64,000 nucleotides of DNA from Halorussus vallis (GTDB lineage Archaea > Halobacteriota > Halobacteria > Halobacteriales > Haladaptataceae), in NCBI RefSeq assembly GCF_024138165.1, contig NZ_CP100000.1:868001-932000 (forward strand), written 5' to 3'. The position numbers and the translations under genes were made by a program. Of the stretch, positions 50,615-59,011 are shown in pieces. Numbering within the stretch: the stretch's first letter is position 1; each line of letters starts with the position of its first letter. The notes below the pieces were generated by a model, which saw only the letters and a list, made by a program, of their open reading frames with translations, was not told where the DNA came from and made no database searches.

Positions 50615-50656
50615 CCGACTGGCCGGGGGAAACGGAGGGTTCCCCCGGCCAGTCGG
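50615..50656 (+). terminator. 17-bp-arm hairpin after the ATP-grasp gene
   Basis: CCGACTGGCCGGGGGAA, loop ACGGAGGG, then the exact complement. It starts 2 bases after the stop codon and lies between convergent genes, where a bidirectional terminator would be useful. No T-run. Confidence 0.55.
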
Positions 50657-50680
50657 TGCGTCGGTTCTCCGGCGAGGCGC

Positions 50681-51376
50681 TCACGCGTCCGACGGAGCGG
50701 CCTCGATGCCGGTGAAGATGCCGAGGAATCCGTCCCAGGACTCGCGGACGTCCAGTCCGGCCGCCGCGACCACGTCGAGCGGTTCCTGGTTCCAGCGACA
50801 CCCGGCCGCGGCGAAGTGGGCGTCGGCCCGCCAGTCCTGGAACCGCGCGACGGGACCGACGGTGCTCCGCCCGTGTTCGAACAGCAGGATTCGACCGCCG
50901 GGGGCGCAGACCCGGCTCATCTCCCGGAGCGCCGCCTCGGGGTCGGGGAACGTGCACGTCGACAGCGACGAGACGACGGTGTCGAAGCTCGCGTCGGGGA
51001 ACGACAGCGACGCGGCGTCCATCTCCCGGAGATCGGCGTCGATGCCGAGTTCGGCGGCCCGCTCGGCCGCGCTCGCCAACATCCCGGGGCTGATGTCGAC
51101 GCCGACGACGTCGACATCAGCCGGGAGGTACGGGAAGTTCTCGCCCGTCCCGCACGCGACGTCGAGCACGCGACCCTCGGCCCCGGCGAGGACCCGCCTG
51201 CGGTAGCGGTCGGTTAGCAGGCGGTTCACCCGGTCGAATCGCTCGAACCGCGGCGCGAGGTCGTCGTACACCGCACGCAAGCGGTCGGGCGACATCGAGG
51301 GGCGCGAAGCGGAGTCGCCCGCGGGCGACCCCCGCAGGGCGTCGTCTTTCGAAGCATCGTCCTCGGAGGCGTTCAT
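50681..51376 (-). CDS. Class I SAM-dependent methyltransferase
   Basis: 231 residues from ATG 51376; the frame extends upstream but includes low-complexity basic sequence. SAM motif I VLDVACGTGENFPYLP (about residues 70-85), acidic residue in VVGVDISPGML, motif II-III SFPDASFDTVVSSLSTCTF and LREMSRVCAPGGRILLFEHG, like the UbiE/Methyltransf_11 group. Substrate unknown. The last 60 residues (DWRADAHFAAAGCRWN) resemble membrane-related small-molecule methyltransferases. Converges with the ATP-grasp gene. Confidence 0.85.
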   Translation of the reverse strand: MNASEDDASKDDALRGSPAGDSASRPSMSPDRLRAVYDDLAPRFERFDRVNRLLTDRYRRRVLAGAEGRVLDVACGTGENFPYLPADVDVVGVDISPGMLASAAERAAELGIDADLREMDAASLSFPDASFDTVVSSLSTCTFPDPEAALREMSRVCAPGGRILLFEHGRSTVGPVARFQDWRADAHFAAAGCRWNQEPLDVVAAAGLDVRESWDGFLGIFTGIEAAPSDA

Positions 51377-51409
51377 AGGGTACGAACGCCTTCCGACGAT
51401 ATAGCGATG

Positions 51410-51445
51410 CCCCGGCCGGCGACCGATGTCGGTCGCCGGCCGGGG
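51410..51445. repeat. 17-bp-arm palindrome upstream of the methyltransferase gene
   Basis: CCCCGGCCGGCGACCGA, spacer TG, reverse complement. It lies 34 bases before the methyltransferase ATG (minus strand) in a divergent region toward the monooxygenase, so it may be a regulatory site or cruciform, not a terminator. Confidence 0.75.
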
Positions 51446-51573
51446 ACGAAACGGCGGTCGGAGGCGTAGCGCCGACCGGGGGCGAATCACCGGCGGTTCC
51501 CGCCGTCGGAGTTCGGCCTCACTTCTCGCCGGTATCCCCCGGCTTTTGCGGGCGGAAACGTAACGTACCGGCG

Positions 51574-52935
51574 ATGAGCAGCGATTACGTCCACCTCAAC
51601 CTCTTCACGATGAACTCCGTCGAGCACGTCACGGCGGGCAACTGGCGGACGCCGGGTGACCAGTCGGACCGGTACACCGACGCCGACTACTGGCGGGAGG
51701 TCGCCCGGACCGCCGAGCGCGGAGGCTTCGACGCGGTGTTCTTCGCCGACGTTCGCGGGGTCTACGACGTCTACGGGGGCGACCGAGAGGTCGCCATCGA
51801 GAACGCCATCCAGACGCCGTCGAACGACCCGGCCTACCTCGTGCCCGCGATGGCCGCGGAGACGGAGCATCTGGGCTTCGCGGTGACCAAATCGACCTCC
51901 TACAACCATCCGTACCAGCTCGCCCGGGAGTTCTCGACGCTCGACCACCTGACTGACGGCCGCGTGGCGTTCAACATCGTCACCTCCTACCTGGAGAGCG
52001 CCGCGCGGAACCTGGGCCTCGCCGAGCGGATGGAACACGACGAGCGCTACGACCGGGCCGACGAGTTCGTGGAGGTCTGCTACCGGCTCTGGGAGGATAG
52101 CTGGGACGACGACGCGGTGGTGGTCGACCGCGAGCGCGGCGTCTACACCGACCCCGAGAAAGTTCACTCGGTGGACTTCGAGGGCGAGTACTTCGACGTG
52201 CCCGGACCCCACGGCTCCGAACCCTCGCCCCAGCGGACCCCGGTGCTCTACCAGGCCGGGTCGTCGGACCGCAGCCGGGAGTTCGCCGCCGCGAACGCCG
52301 AGGCGGTGTTCGTCAGCCAGCCGACCGAGCGGGGCGTCCGGGACTACGTGGCCGACCTGCGCGAGCGCGCCGAGTCGAAGGGCCGGGACCCGAACGAACT
52401 CAAGTTCTTCCCGGGCATCGTCCCCGTCGTGGGCGAAACCGAGGCGATAGCCCGGGAGAAGTACGAGGCCTACGCCGAGAACGTCGACTACGAGGCGACG
52501 CTCGCGCTGCTCGCCGGGTTCACCGACATCGACTTCTCGGAGTTGGAGCCCGACCAGAAGGTCGAGCACATCGAGACGGAGGCCATCCAGGGCGTCATCA
52601 ACGCCTTCACAAAGAACGACCCCGACCGCGAGTGGACGGTCCGGGAGGTCGCTGAGTTCGCGGGCCTGGGCACCACGTCGCCGGTCGTCGTCGGCGACCC
52701 CGAACAGGTCGCAGACGAACTCCAGCGCTGGTTCGAGGACGTCGGCGTCGACGGCTTCAACGTCAAGGAGATCGTGCGACCGGGCACCCTCCGGGACTTC
52801 GTGGACATGGTCGTGCCCGTCCTCCGCGAGCGCGGACTGGTGCGCGAGGGCTACGAGGGCGACACTCTGCGCGAGAACCTCTTCGAAGAGGAGGGCCGGA
52901 CCCGACTCGCCGACGACCACCCGGCGCGGAACTGA
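51574..52935 (+). CDS. LLM-class flavin monooxygenase, NtaA/SnaA/DszA type
   Basis: 453 residues, a luciferase-like TIM barrel. Typical stretches: HLNLFTMNSVEHV, GGFDAVFFADV, TEHLGFAVTKSTSYNHPYQLARE, TDGRVAFNIVTSY, and RTPVLYQAGSSDRSREFAAANAEAVF of the NtaA/SnaA/DszA subfamily, which uses FMNH2 from a separate reductase to oxidise nitrogen- or sulphur-containing compounds. No reductase gene is adjacent. Cytoplasmic. Substrate unknown. Confidence 0.9.
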   Translation: MSSDYVHLNLFTMNSVEHVTAGNWRTPGDQSDRYTDADYWREVARTAERGGFDAVFFADVRGVYDVYGGDREVAIENAIQTPSNDPAYLVPAMAAETEHLGFAVTKSTSYNHPYQLAREFSTLDHLTDGRVAFNIVTSYLESAARNLGLAERMEHDERYDRADEFVEVCYRLWEDSWDDDAVVVDRERGVYTDPEKVHSVDFEGEYFDVPGPHGSEPSPQRTPVLYQAGSSDRSREFAAANAEAVFVSQPTERGVRDYVADLRERAESKGRDPNELKFFPGIVPVVGETEAIAREKYEAYAENVDYEATLALLAGFTDIDFSELEPDQKVEHIETEAIQGVINAFTKNDPDREWTVREVAEFAGLGTTSPVVVGDPEQVADELQRWFEDVGVDGFNVKEIVRPGTLRDFVDMVVPVLRERGLVREGYEGDTLRENLFEEEGRTRLADDHPARN

Positions 52936-52983
52936 GCGCCCGTCGCCGTCGCGGTAGGTGAAACGCCGGTTTGAGCTTCGAGA

Positions 52984-52994
52984 GAATACTTATC
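52984..52994 (+). promoter_or_regulatory. TATA-like box before the serpin gene
   Basis: GAATACTTATC is 23-33 bases before ATG 53017 and closely resembles the haloarchaeal TATA element also seen before cspA (AAATACTTATCC). Confidence 0.5.
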
Positions 52995-53016
52995 CCCCCA
53001 AGTCCTCCCGCCGCGT

Positions 53017-54348
53017 ATGGACCGCCGCCACCTGCTCTCCGCGCTCGCCGGCATCGGTGCCTCCACCGCCGGTTGCCTCGCGCCGGGGGCGACCGTCGGA
53101 CCCGTACCGGCACCCGCGAACGTTCCCGAGACGGACGTTCCCGAGAACGTGAACGCGCCGACCGACGGATACGTCGCCGGAAACGCCGACTTCGGCTTCG
53201 CGCTGCTCGAACGACTCGCCGACGACGCGCCGAGCGAGAACCGATTCGTCTCCCCGTACAGCCTGGGCGTCGCGCTCGCCATGACGTACGCCGGTGCCCG
53301 GGGACAGACCCGGACGAACGTGGCCGAGACGCTGCGTTTCCGTCCGACCGGCGAGGACCTCCACCGCTCGGTCGCCGCGCTTCGCTCGGCACTCCCGCTC
53401 GACGAGGCGGGCGAGTCCGACGCCAGGACGACCGCACGGAGCGGAAACCGCCGAGGCGGCGTCCCGCTCCGATTCGCCGGCGCGAACGCGCTCTGGGGAC
53501 AAGTTGACTACCCTTTTGGCGAGGACTTCCTGAAGACGCTGAAGCGGTACTACGGCGCGGGCCTGGGTCGCGTGAACTTCGAGAGGGAACCCGACGCCGC
53601 GCGGCGGGCCATCAACGGCTGGGTCGCCGAGCGGACCCGCGGGAAAGTCCCCGAACTGTTCGGGGAGGACACCATCGACCGGCGGACGCGCCTCGTCCTC
53701 GCCAACGCGGTGTACTTCCGGGCGAACTGGGCCGACGCCTTCGACGAGGCGAACACCGAACGGAAGCCGTTCACCACCCTCGACGGGGCGACCGATGCGG
53801 TGGCGACGATGCACCAGAAGGCCGAGTTCCCGTTCGCCGAGGTCGAGGGCGTGAAGGTTCTCGAACTCCCCTACGCCGGCGAGAACGCCGACATGGCGCT
53901 CCTGCTCCCGCCACGCGACCGGTTCCGTGAGTTCGAGCGGGGTTTCGACGCCGAGCGCCTCTCGAAACTGCTCGGTGCGACCGAGGCTACCGAGGTGAAA
54001 GTCCGCCTGCCCAGATTCGAGTTCCGGTCGAGCCTCGAGCTGAGCAGGCGACTGGAAGCGATGGGGATGACGACCGCGTTCACGCCGAGCGCCGACTTCG
54101 GCGGGATGGCCGAGGGGTCGGCCGGCGAGTCCCTGCAACTCGGGTCGGTCGCCCACGAGGCGTACGTCAAGGTGGACGAGCGGGGAACCGAGGCGGCCGC
54201 CGCGACGGGCGTGGAGGTCACCGCCGTGAGTTACACGCCGGCGCGAGCGACGTTCGCCGCCGACCGTCCGTTCCTGTTCGTGATTCGACACCGCCCGACC
54301 GGCGCACCGCTGTTCCTCGGTCGGGTCGCGGACCCGGCGGCCGACTGA
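53017..54348 (+). CDS. Serpin, predicted surface lipoprotein
   Basis: 443 residues. Signal with RR near the start (MDRRHLLSALAG) and lipobox ending in Cys20 (STAGC), so it is exposed on the cell exterior. The serpin fold runs from about residue 55 (NADFGFALLERL, SPYSLGVALAMTYAGARG) to the end (RPFLFVIRHRPTGAPLFLGRV). The reactive loop starts GTEAAAATG: Gly/Thr hinge and Ala run as in inhibitory members. Counting from the hinge, P1-P1-prime is Val-Ser, which suggests elastase-like targets. Own TATA-like box. Function in halophiles is unknown; inhibition of extracellular proteases is likely. Confidence 0.93.
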   Translation: MDRRHLLSALAGIGASTAGCLAPGATVGPVPAPANVPETDVPENVNAPTDGYVAGNADFGFALLERLADDAPSENRFVSPYSLGVALAMTYAGARGQTRTNVAETLRFRPTGEDLHRSVAALRSALPLDEAGESDARTTARSGNRRGGVPLRFAGANALWGQVDYPFGEDFLKTLKRYYGAGLGRVNFEREPDAARRAINGWVAERTRGKVPELFGEDTIDRRTRLVLANAVYFRANWADAFDEANTERKPFTTLDGATDAVATMHQKAEFPFAEVEGVKVLELPYAGENADMALLLPPRDRFREFERGFDAERLSKLLGATEATEVKVRLPRFEFRSSLELSRRLEAMGMTTAFTPSADFGGMAEGSAGESLQLGSVAHEAYVKVDERGTEAAAATGVEVTAVSYTPARATFAADRPFLFVIRHRPTGAPLFLGRVADPAAD

Positions 54349-54710
54349 GCGGCGGGCCGGCGAGCGTCCGCGTCCGAAAACCGCTGGGCGCGAGACTGAG
54401 CCAAAGAGAGCAGCACGAATCGCCTCCTGGAGCGCGTTCCTGCGAGCGAGCCACCGAAGGGAGCGATGGCCCGTTACTCGGGTCAGCGAACGCCCGGAAA
54501 ACAATTCATAGTGACCGGCAGTAGCTAGCGGTGTCGTCGTCCGTTGCGGCGCGGTGTGCGTCGTCGCAGTCGTCGCGGTTGCCGTACCGCCGCGGTCGTC
54601 GCCGGTATCGCAGTTCGAACAGGTGCGTCGCTCGGACGGACCTCCATCCTCGTCCCTCTCTCCCGTTAGCGAACAGCAACTTTTTGCTCCGTCGCTCCGA
54701 CGCTCACCCA
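54349..54710. other. Gene-free region (362 b) between serpin and surE
   Basis: I see no convincing gene or strong secondary structure. An AT-rich patch (ACAATTCATAGTG, about 54501-54513) might be a remnant promoter. Open frames on the minus strand here continue those antisense to the serpin and lack protein-like composition. Confidence 0.5.
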
Positions 54711-55529
54711 ATGAGCGACGCCCTCGAAATCCTGCTCACGAACGACGACGGGATAGACAGCCCGGGGATTCGCGCCCTCTACGACGCCCTCTCGCCGGTC
54801 GGCAACGTCACGACCGTCGCGCCCGCCGACGACCAGAGCGCGGTCGGCCGCGCGATGTCCTACGAGGTCGACGTCGAGGACCACGAACTCGGCTACGCGG
54901 TCCACGGCACGCCCTCCGACTGCGTGGTCGCGGGCCTCGCCGAACTCGGCCCGTACCCCGACGTGGTCGTCTCGGGGTGCAACGAGGGCGCGAACCTCGG
55001 CGCGCACATCCTCGGGCGCTCGGGGACCGTCAGCGCCGCCGTCGAGGCCGCGTTCTTCGGCGTGCCGGCCATCGCGGCGTCGCTACACGTCCCGCAGGAC
55101 CAGTGGGGTCGCGACACACACGTCGAGGAGTACGAGGAGGTCGCCGAAGCGGTGCGCTACCTGGTTGAGCGCGTGCCCGACTCGGGCGTCTTCGAGCAGG
55201 CGGAGTACCTCAACGTCAACGGACCGCTGCCGAGCGAGAGCGCGGTCGGTGGGGCGGCACGCGGCGGCGATGCGGCGCACGCCGCGGAGCGCCCGCCGAT
55301 GGTCGTCACCCGGCCGTCGCACGTCTACGACATGGACGCGACCCGCGGCGACGACGGCACGGTCACGCTCCACGACAACACCTGGGACCAGATGGAGGAG
55401 GGCCTCCCGGACCCCGAGGGGACCGACCGCCGGGCGGTCTACGAGGGCAACATCAGCGTCTCGCCGCTGACCGCGCCTCACACGACCGAACGCCACGAGG
55501 CGCTCGACGAACTGGCCGAGCGGTACTGA
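54711..55529 (+). CDS. surE: 5-prime/3-prime nucleotidase SurE
   Basis: Metal-dependent nucleoside monophosphate phosphatase, 272 residues from ATG 54711 (MSDALEILLTNDDGIDSPG; the frame is open upstream). Metal ligands: adjacent Asp-Asp of NDDG, Ser in the following loop DDQSAVGRAMS, and Asn in SGCNEGANLG. An insert with GGAARGGDAAHAAERPP (about residues 180-197) is additional. The C-terminus is standard (GNISVSPLTAPHTTERHE). Single gene, followed by a hairpin. Confidence 0.95.
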   Translation: MSDALEILLTNDDGIDSPGIRALYDALSPVGNVTTVAPADDQSAVGRAMSYEVDVEDHELGYAVHGTPSDCVVAGLAELGPYPDVVVSGCNEGANLGAHILGRSGTVSAAVEAAFFGVPAIAASLHVPQDQWGRDTHVEEYEEVAEAVRYLVERVPDSGVFEQAEYLNVNGPLPSESAVGGAARGGDAAHAAERPPMVVTRPSHVYDMDATRGDDGTVTLHDNTWDQMEEGLPDPEGTDRRAVYEGNISVSPLTAPHTTERHEALDELAERY

Positions 55530-55548
55530 CCGCCGGACCGTCGAAGCA

Positions 55549-55587
55549 CCCGCCGACGCCGAGTCCGGCGGACTCGGCGTCGGCGGG
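55549..55587 (+). terminator. 19-bp-arm hairpin after surE
   Basis: CCCGCCGACGCCGAGTCCG, one G, then the exact complement, beginning 19 bases after the surE stop. The short repeated GGGCGCG sequences after it (55585-55635) look slippage-derived. No T-run. Confidence 0.55.
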
Positions 55588-55696
55588 CGCGTTCGGCGTC
55601 GCGGGCGCGCTCGACATCGACGGGCGCGCCCGGCGTCGACCAACGGAGAGTCCAGTCGGGCATGAAGTTTACCCGCGGCGAAACCCAACTGGGACC

Positions 55697-55942
55697 ATGG
55701 AGACACCACCCGAACTGGCGGCCGTCGCGGGGGACCAAGAGGGAATCTACATCACCGAGCGCGAAGTCGACGGCGAGACGGAGATAGCGGTCGACTTCGG
55801 TCCGCTCCCGGGGCGACCGACGCTCGACGTTGTGGGGGAGACGGCCATCGTCGTCGTCGGCGACCGGCAGTTCGAGTTCGAGGTTCCGGCGGACGCGACC
55901 GACGTCAGCGTCAACGACGACATCCTCACCATCAGAGGGTAG
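55697..55942 (+). CDS. Hsp20-like small protein (81 aa)
   Basis: From ATG 55697 (METPPELAAVAG). The second half reads TAIVVVGDRQFEFEVPADATDVSVNDDILTIRG, resembling the final strands of the alpha-crystallin domain (ADVDE..DGVLTI pattern) but without the full domain or IXI tail. It may be a short haloarchaeal relative of Hsp20 or an unrelated beta-sandwich. Single gene, convergent with the next. Function uncertain. Confidence 0.6.
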   Translation: METPPELAAVAGDQEGIYITEREVDGETEIAVDFGPLPGRPTLDVVGETAIVVVGDRQFEFEVPADATDVSVNDDILTIRG

Positions 55943-56056
55943 TCGGCACTTCGCGTTTCGACCGGCCCAGACCGTTTCTCGACGCGCCGCGAATTCGCGA
56001 GTAGATAGCCGTGGCGTTCCACGAGTGAATGGTCGAGACGTTCGCGTCGGCCGGGC

Positions 56057-56629
56057 TTACTCGCCGTCCGCGGCGAAGTCTCTGAGAAGGTGGTCGCCGA
56101 AGACCACGACGACGAGCGCGCCAACCAGGTCGAAGACGAGGTCCAGCATCGTGTCGGTCCGGCCGTAGGGGACCAACACCGGGTCGAAACCGAGGCGCTC
56201 GGCGACGGCGTGGATGGCGTGTTCCATCAGTTCCCAGAGGACGCCGACGCCGACGACCGTCCCGAGCACGCGTGGGCGAGGGTCGTGGCCCCGGCGGCGA
56301 CTGACGGCGTGGACGAGGCCGGCGAGCAGGGTCGCCGAGTGGGTGTGGGTGAGGTGGTCCCACCACCAGGTGTCCTCGTAGGGGCCGAGCATCCCGACGG
56401 CGTGGGTGAGCATCGCGGCCTGGGTGTAGACCCGCTGCCACGGCCGAAACTCGACGTCGTAGCGCCGTTCGAACAGGTCGGGGAGGAAGGTGGCCGCGAG
56501 CGCGAGCGCGGCGTTGACGACCGCGCCCGGGTTCCGCTTGCGGACGCCCTCGACGAACACCGCGACCAGCGCGCACCGGATGCCGCGCTCGACGCCCCTG
56601 TCCACGGAGTTCCGCTTGTTTGCAATCAC
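56057..56629 (-). CDS. DUF2238/YjdF-like membrane protein
   Basis: 190 residues from GTG 56629; a shorter GTG start may exist 8 codons inside. Four to five helices with a conserved-looking central stretch YEDTWWWDHLTHTHSATLLAG and later GVLWELMEHAIH, then YGRTDTMLDLVFDLVGALV, which together recall DUF2238 (YjdF) proteins with their Asp/His/Glu pattern in the membrane. No function is established for the family. Single gene. Confidence 0.75.
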   Translation of the reverse strand: MIANKRNSVDRGVERGIRCALVAVFVEGVRKRNPGAVVNAALALAATFLPDLFERRYDVEFRPWQRVYTQAAMLTHAVGMLGPYEDTWWWDHLTHTHSATLLAGLVHAVSRRRGHDPRPRVLGTVVGVGVLWELMEHAIHAVAERLGFDPVLVPYGRTDTMLDLVFDLVGALVVVVFGDHLLRDFAADGE

Positions 56630-56716
56630 GAGTACCGTTCGGTACTAGAGACGTCGGGGTCGGGCAAATAGTTCACGCTCTGTCCGCCGACGTCACGTCC
56701 GTCCCGACGTCACGCC

Positions 56717-56760
56717 ACGCCCGCCGGCCGCGAGTCGACCGACTCGCGGCCGGCGGGCGT
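56717..56760. repeat. 21-bp-arm palindrome between two minus-strand genes
   Basis: ACGCCCGCCGGCCGCGAGTCG, spacer AC, exact complement. It lies 28 bases after the stop of the exchanger gene (minus strand), so it may be its terminator. Confidence 0.75.
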
Positions 56761-56788
56761 TCGAGCGAGACGGGGTTCCCCGGCGGCA

Positions 56789-57853
56789 TCAGACGTAGTT
56801 CGCGACCCAGTACAGTCCGTAGGCCCCCAGCAGGACGAGTCCGTTCGGGCGGGTGACCCGCCCGCGGTACAGCATGACCAGCACGGCGCCGAGGGCGACG
56901 AGGAGGAACGGGTACTGGAGCGTCCACGCGCTCGGAGCGAGTCGAAGCGGGCGAATCAGCGCGAGCGCGCCGGCGTTGGCCGTGACGAAGAACACCATAC
57001 TGCCGACGACGTTCCCGGCGGCGACGGCGGGCCGACCGTTCCGCACCGGTTCGACGGTGAGCAGTATCTCTTCGAGGCTGGCGACGAAACTCAACACCGT
57101 CGCGCCGAAGGCGAGGCCGGAGATGTCCGTGACGGCGAGTAGTCCCCGGGTTCCCTGCACCGCGAGTTCCGAACCCAGGGTCATCCCGGCGATGGTCGCG
57201 AGCAGGACGCCGAGTCTGACCAGCGGGCGGTCGTCTTCGTCGTCATCGACTGCATCCTCGTCTTCGTCCGCGCCCTCGTCTTCGACCACGTCCCCGTCCG
57301 CATCCCCGTCTCTGGCCACGATTTCGCCGTCGCTCCGCTCTCGGAGTTCCTCGCGTATCTCGTCGTCCGGTTCGAGGTAGCCCCCGCCCGCCCGCTCCCA
57401 GCGGTACATCAGCCAGACCGCGGGCAGGAACGCCAGGACGAGCACCGCACCGTCGGTCCGGGAGAGCACCCCGTCGGCGCTCAGCGCGAGGAGGACGGCG
57501 GGCGAGACGGCCGTCAGCGCGAGGTACCGGGTCGGCGTCTCTATCTCGAAGGGGACGAGGACGCCGCCGAGGCCCACGGCCGCACAGAGGATGAACACCG
57601 CCTCGCCGAACACCGTCCCGAGTCCGACCCCCGGCAGGTCGCCGAACACGGCCGCGCTGCCGAGAATCACGTTCTCGACGTCCGTCCCTGCGAGCACGAC
57701 GGTGAGGAAGAACGTCGAGACACCCAGCCCCACGGAGGTCGCCGCGACGCGCTCGACGAACTCCTCGACGCTCCAGACGACGAGGGCGACGCCGACGAGG
57801 AAGACGACCGCCGACAGTATCGGGGAACCGGCGACGAGGTTCGACGGTGCCAT
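56789..57853 (-). CDS. Sodium/calcium-exchanger-superfamily membrane protein
   Basis: 354 residues, about ten helices in two inverted halves. The alpha repeats are recognisable but divergent: VGLGVSTFFLTVVLAGTDVENVILGSAAVFG in the first half and SGLAFGATVLSFVASLEEILLTVEPV...NVVGSMVFF in the second, with Glu residues in the usual cation-binding sites. A long acidic cytoplasmic loop (EDEGADEDEDAVDDDEDD, about residues 188-212) separates the halves. Probably a cation/proton or Na/Ca-type exchanger; ion not determinable. Confidence 0.85.
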   Translation of the reverse strand: MAPSNLVAGSPILSAVVFLVGVALVVWSVEEFVERVAATSVGLGVSTFFLTVVLAGTDVENVILGSAAVFGDLPGVGLGTVFGEAVFILCAAVGLGGVLVPFEIETPTRYLALTAVSPAVLLALSADGVLSRTDGAVLVLAFLPAVWLMYRWERAGGGYLEPDDEIREELRERSDGEIVARDGDADGDVVEDEGADEDEDAVDDDEDDRPLVRLGVLLATIAGMTLGSELAVQGTRGLLAVTDISGLAFGATVLSFVASLEEILLTVEPVRNGRPAVAAGNVVGSMVFFVTANAGALALIRPLRLAPSAWTLQYPFLLVALGAVLVMLYRGRVTRPNGLVLLGAYGLYWVANYV

Positions 57854-58036
57854 ACGGCGGACTCACCGGACGGGTCGTGACTGGGCGGCGGTGACGGCGC
57901 GCTTCGACCGACCGCCCTCTCTGTCGGCGGATGGCTCGAACACGTTCGCACGAACCAGCGGAACGGTAATAAGCGTTGGTCGGCCGACGCGGCGCGTCCG
58001 GTCGCGCTTCGGCCCGTCTCGGTTACGGCGCCTCCG

Positions 58037-58873
58037 TCACCCCGCCGGTCCCCCGCCGCCGTGAACTCGTTCGAGGAACGACCGGACGGCGGCGGTGAAG
58101 TAGTCCGAGGCGTCGAGGTTCGAGGCGTGGCCGGCGTCCGGCACCTCGTCGACCTCGACGTCGGAAAGGCGGGCCGCCAGTTCCGCCGCGTGGCGCTTGA
58201 CGAAGGGGAGTTCTCGTTCGCCGTACAGCACCAGCGTCGGGACCGCGATGGCCGAGAGGTCGACCGACTCCTCGTGGAACCTCGTCATCGCGAGAATCAC
58301 CTTGGCGAACTCGTCGGTGGCCATCTTCGGGCCGGTTTCTCTGAGCCGTTCGACGTTCTCGTAGTCGCCGCCGGCCCCGGCGAAGAGTCGCTCGGTGAGC
58401 CACACGTTGGCTTTCTCGACCCGCTCGTACCCGACGAGTCGGACCGGCGGAATCAGCGCGTTCAGGACGATTCGGCGCAGGAACCACTCGCCCCGGGTGA
58501 GGATTCGGGGAGTGAACGTGTCCGCGAGTATCAGTCCGGCCACCCGGTCGGGGTACTTCGCCGCGTAGGTCTGGGCGACGAGGCCGCCCATCGAGAGGCC
58601 GCAGAGGACCGGTCGCCCGACTGCGAGCGTGTCGAGCAGCGCGTCGAGGTCCTCGGCGAACAGGTCAATCGAGTACGCGGGCACGGCCGAACCGGCGGTT
58701 CGGCCGTGCCCGCGGAGGTCGTAGACGAGCGTCTCGTAATTGTCGGCGAGCGCGGCCGCTTGCTCGTCCCACATCGAGTGGTCGAGGATGGAGGCGTGGA
58801 CGAAGACGATCGGCGGCCCCTCGCCGCGCCGCTCGTAGTACGTCTCGACGTCACCCGTTCGAACCGTCGGCAT
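58037..58873 (-). CDS. Alpha/beta hydrolase
   Basis: 278 residues. Oxyanion-loop HASILDHSMW, nucleophile elbow GLSMGGLV (Ser near residue 94), acidic residue in the strand before FVKRHAAELAA, and His in DAGHASNLD. All triad elements are visible, so active hydrolase or haloperoxidase-like. A 39-bp palindrome (58676-58714) encodes the GRTAGSAVPAY loop just after the DLRGHG motif, unlike most relatives. Substrate unknown. No signal peptide. Confidence 0.9.
   Translation of the reverse strand: MPTVRTGDVETYYERRGEGPPIVFVHASILDHSMWDEQAAALADNYETLVYDLRGHGRTAGSAVPAYSIDLFAEDLDALLDTLAVGRPVLCGLSMGGLVAQTYAAKYPDRVAGLILADTFTPRILTRGEWFLRRIVLNALIPPVRLVGYERVEKANVWLTERLFAGAGGDYENVERLRETGPKMATDEFAKVILAMTRFHEESVDLSAIAVPTLVLYGERELPFVKRHAAELAARLSDVEVDEVPDAGHASNLDASDYFTAAVRSFLERVHGGGGPAG
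58676..58714. repeat. Perfect 19-bp-arm palindrome inside the hydrolase gene
   Basis: Arms GCCGGGCACGG-like (19 bases each, beginning CGCGGGCACGGCC) around a single G. It falls in a surface loop after DLRGHG, where length varies in the family. Confidence 0.8.
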
Positions 58874-59011
58874 GCGGTCGAGAGACGCGCTCGACGGACA
58901 TTAACGTACGGCCGAGCGTTCGGTCCCCCGGTCCGCTACGTTCGCGAACGGCGATTTCCCGTCGCCCGAGTCGGAGCCGACCGCGACGAAACGGGAACGT
59001 TCCTCGCCCCG

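Noticed and set aside
53017-54348. Serpin as a regulator of the CHAT proteases
   Set aside because: It is 17-23 kb away, exported and lipid-anchored, while the CHAT proteins have no signal peptide.
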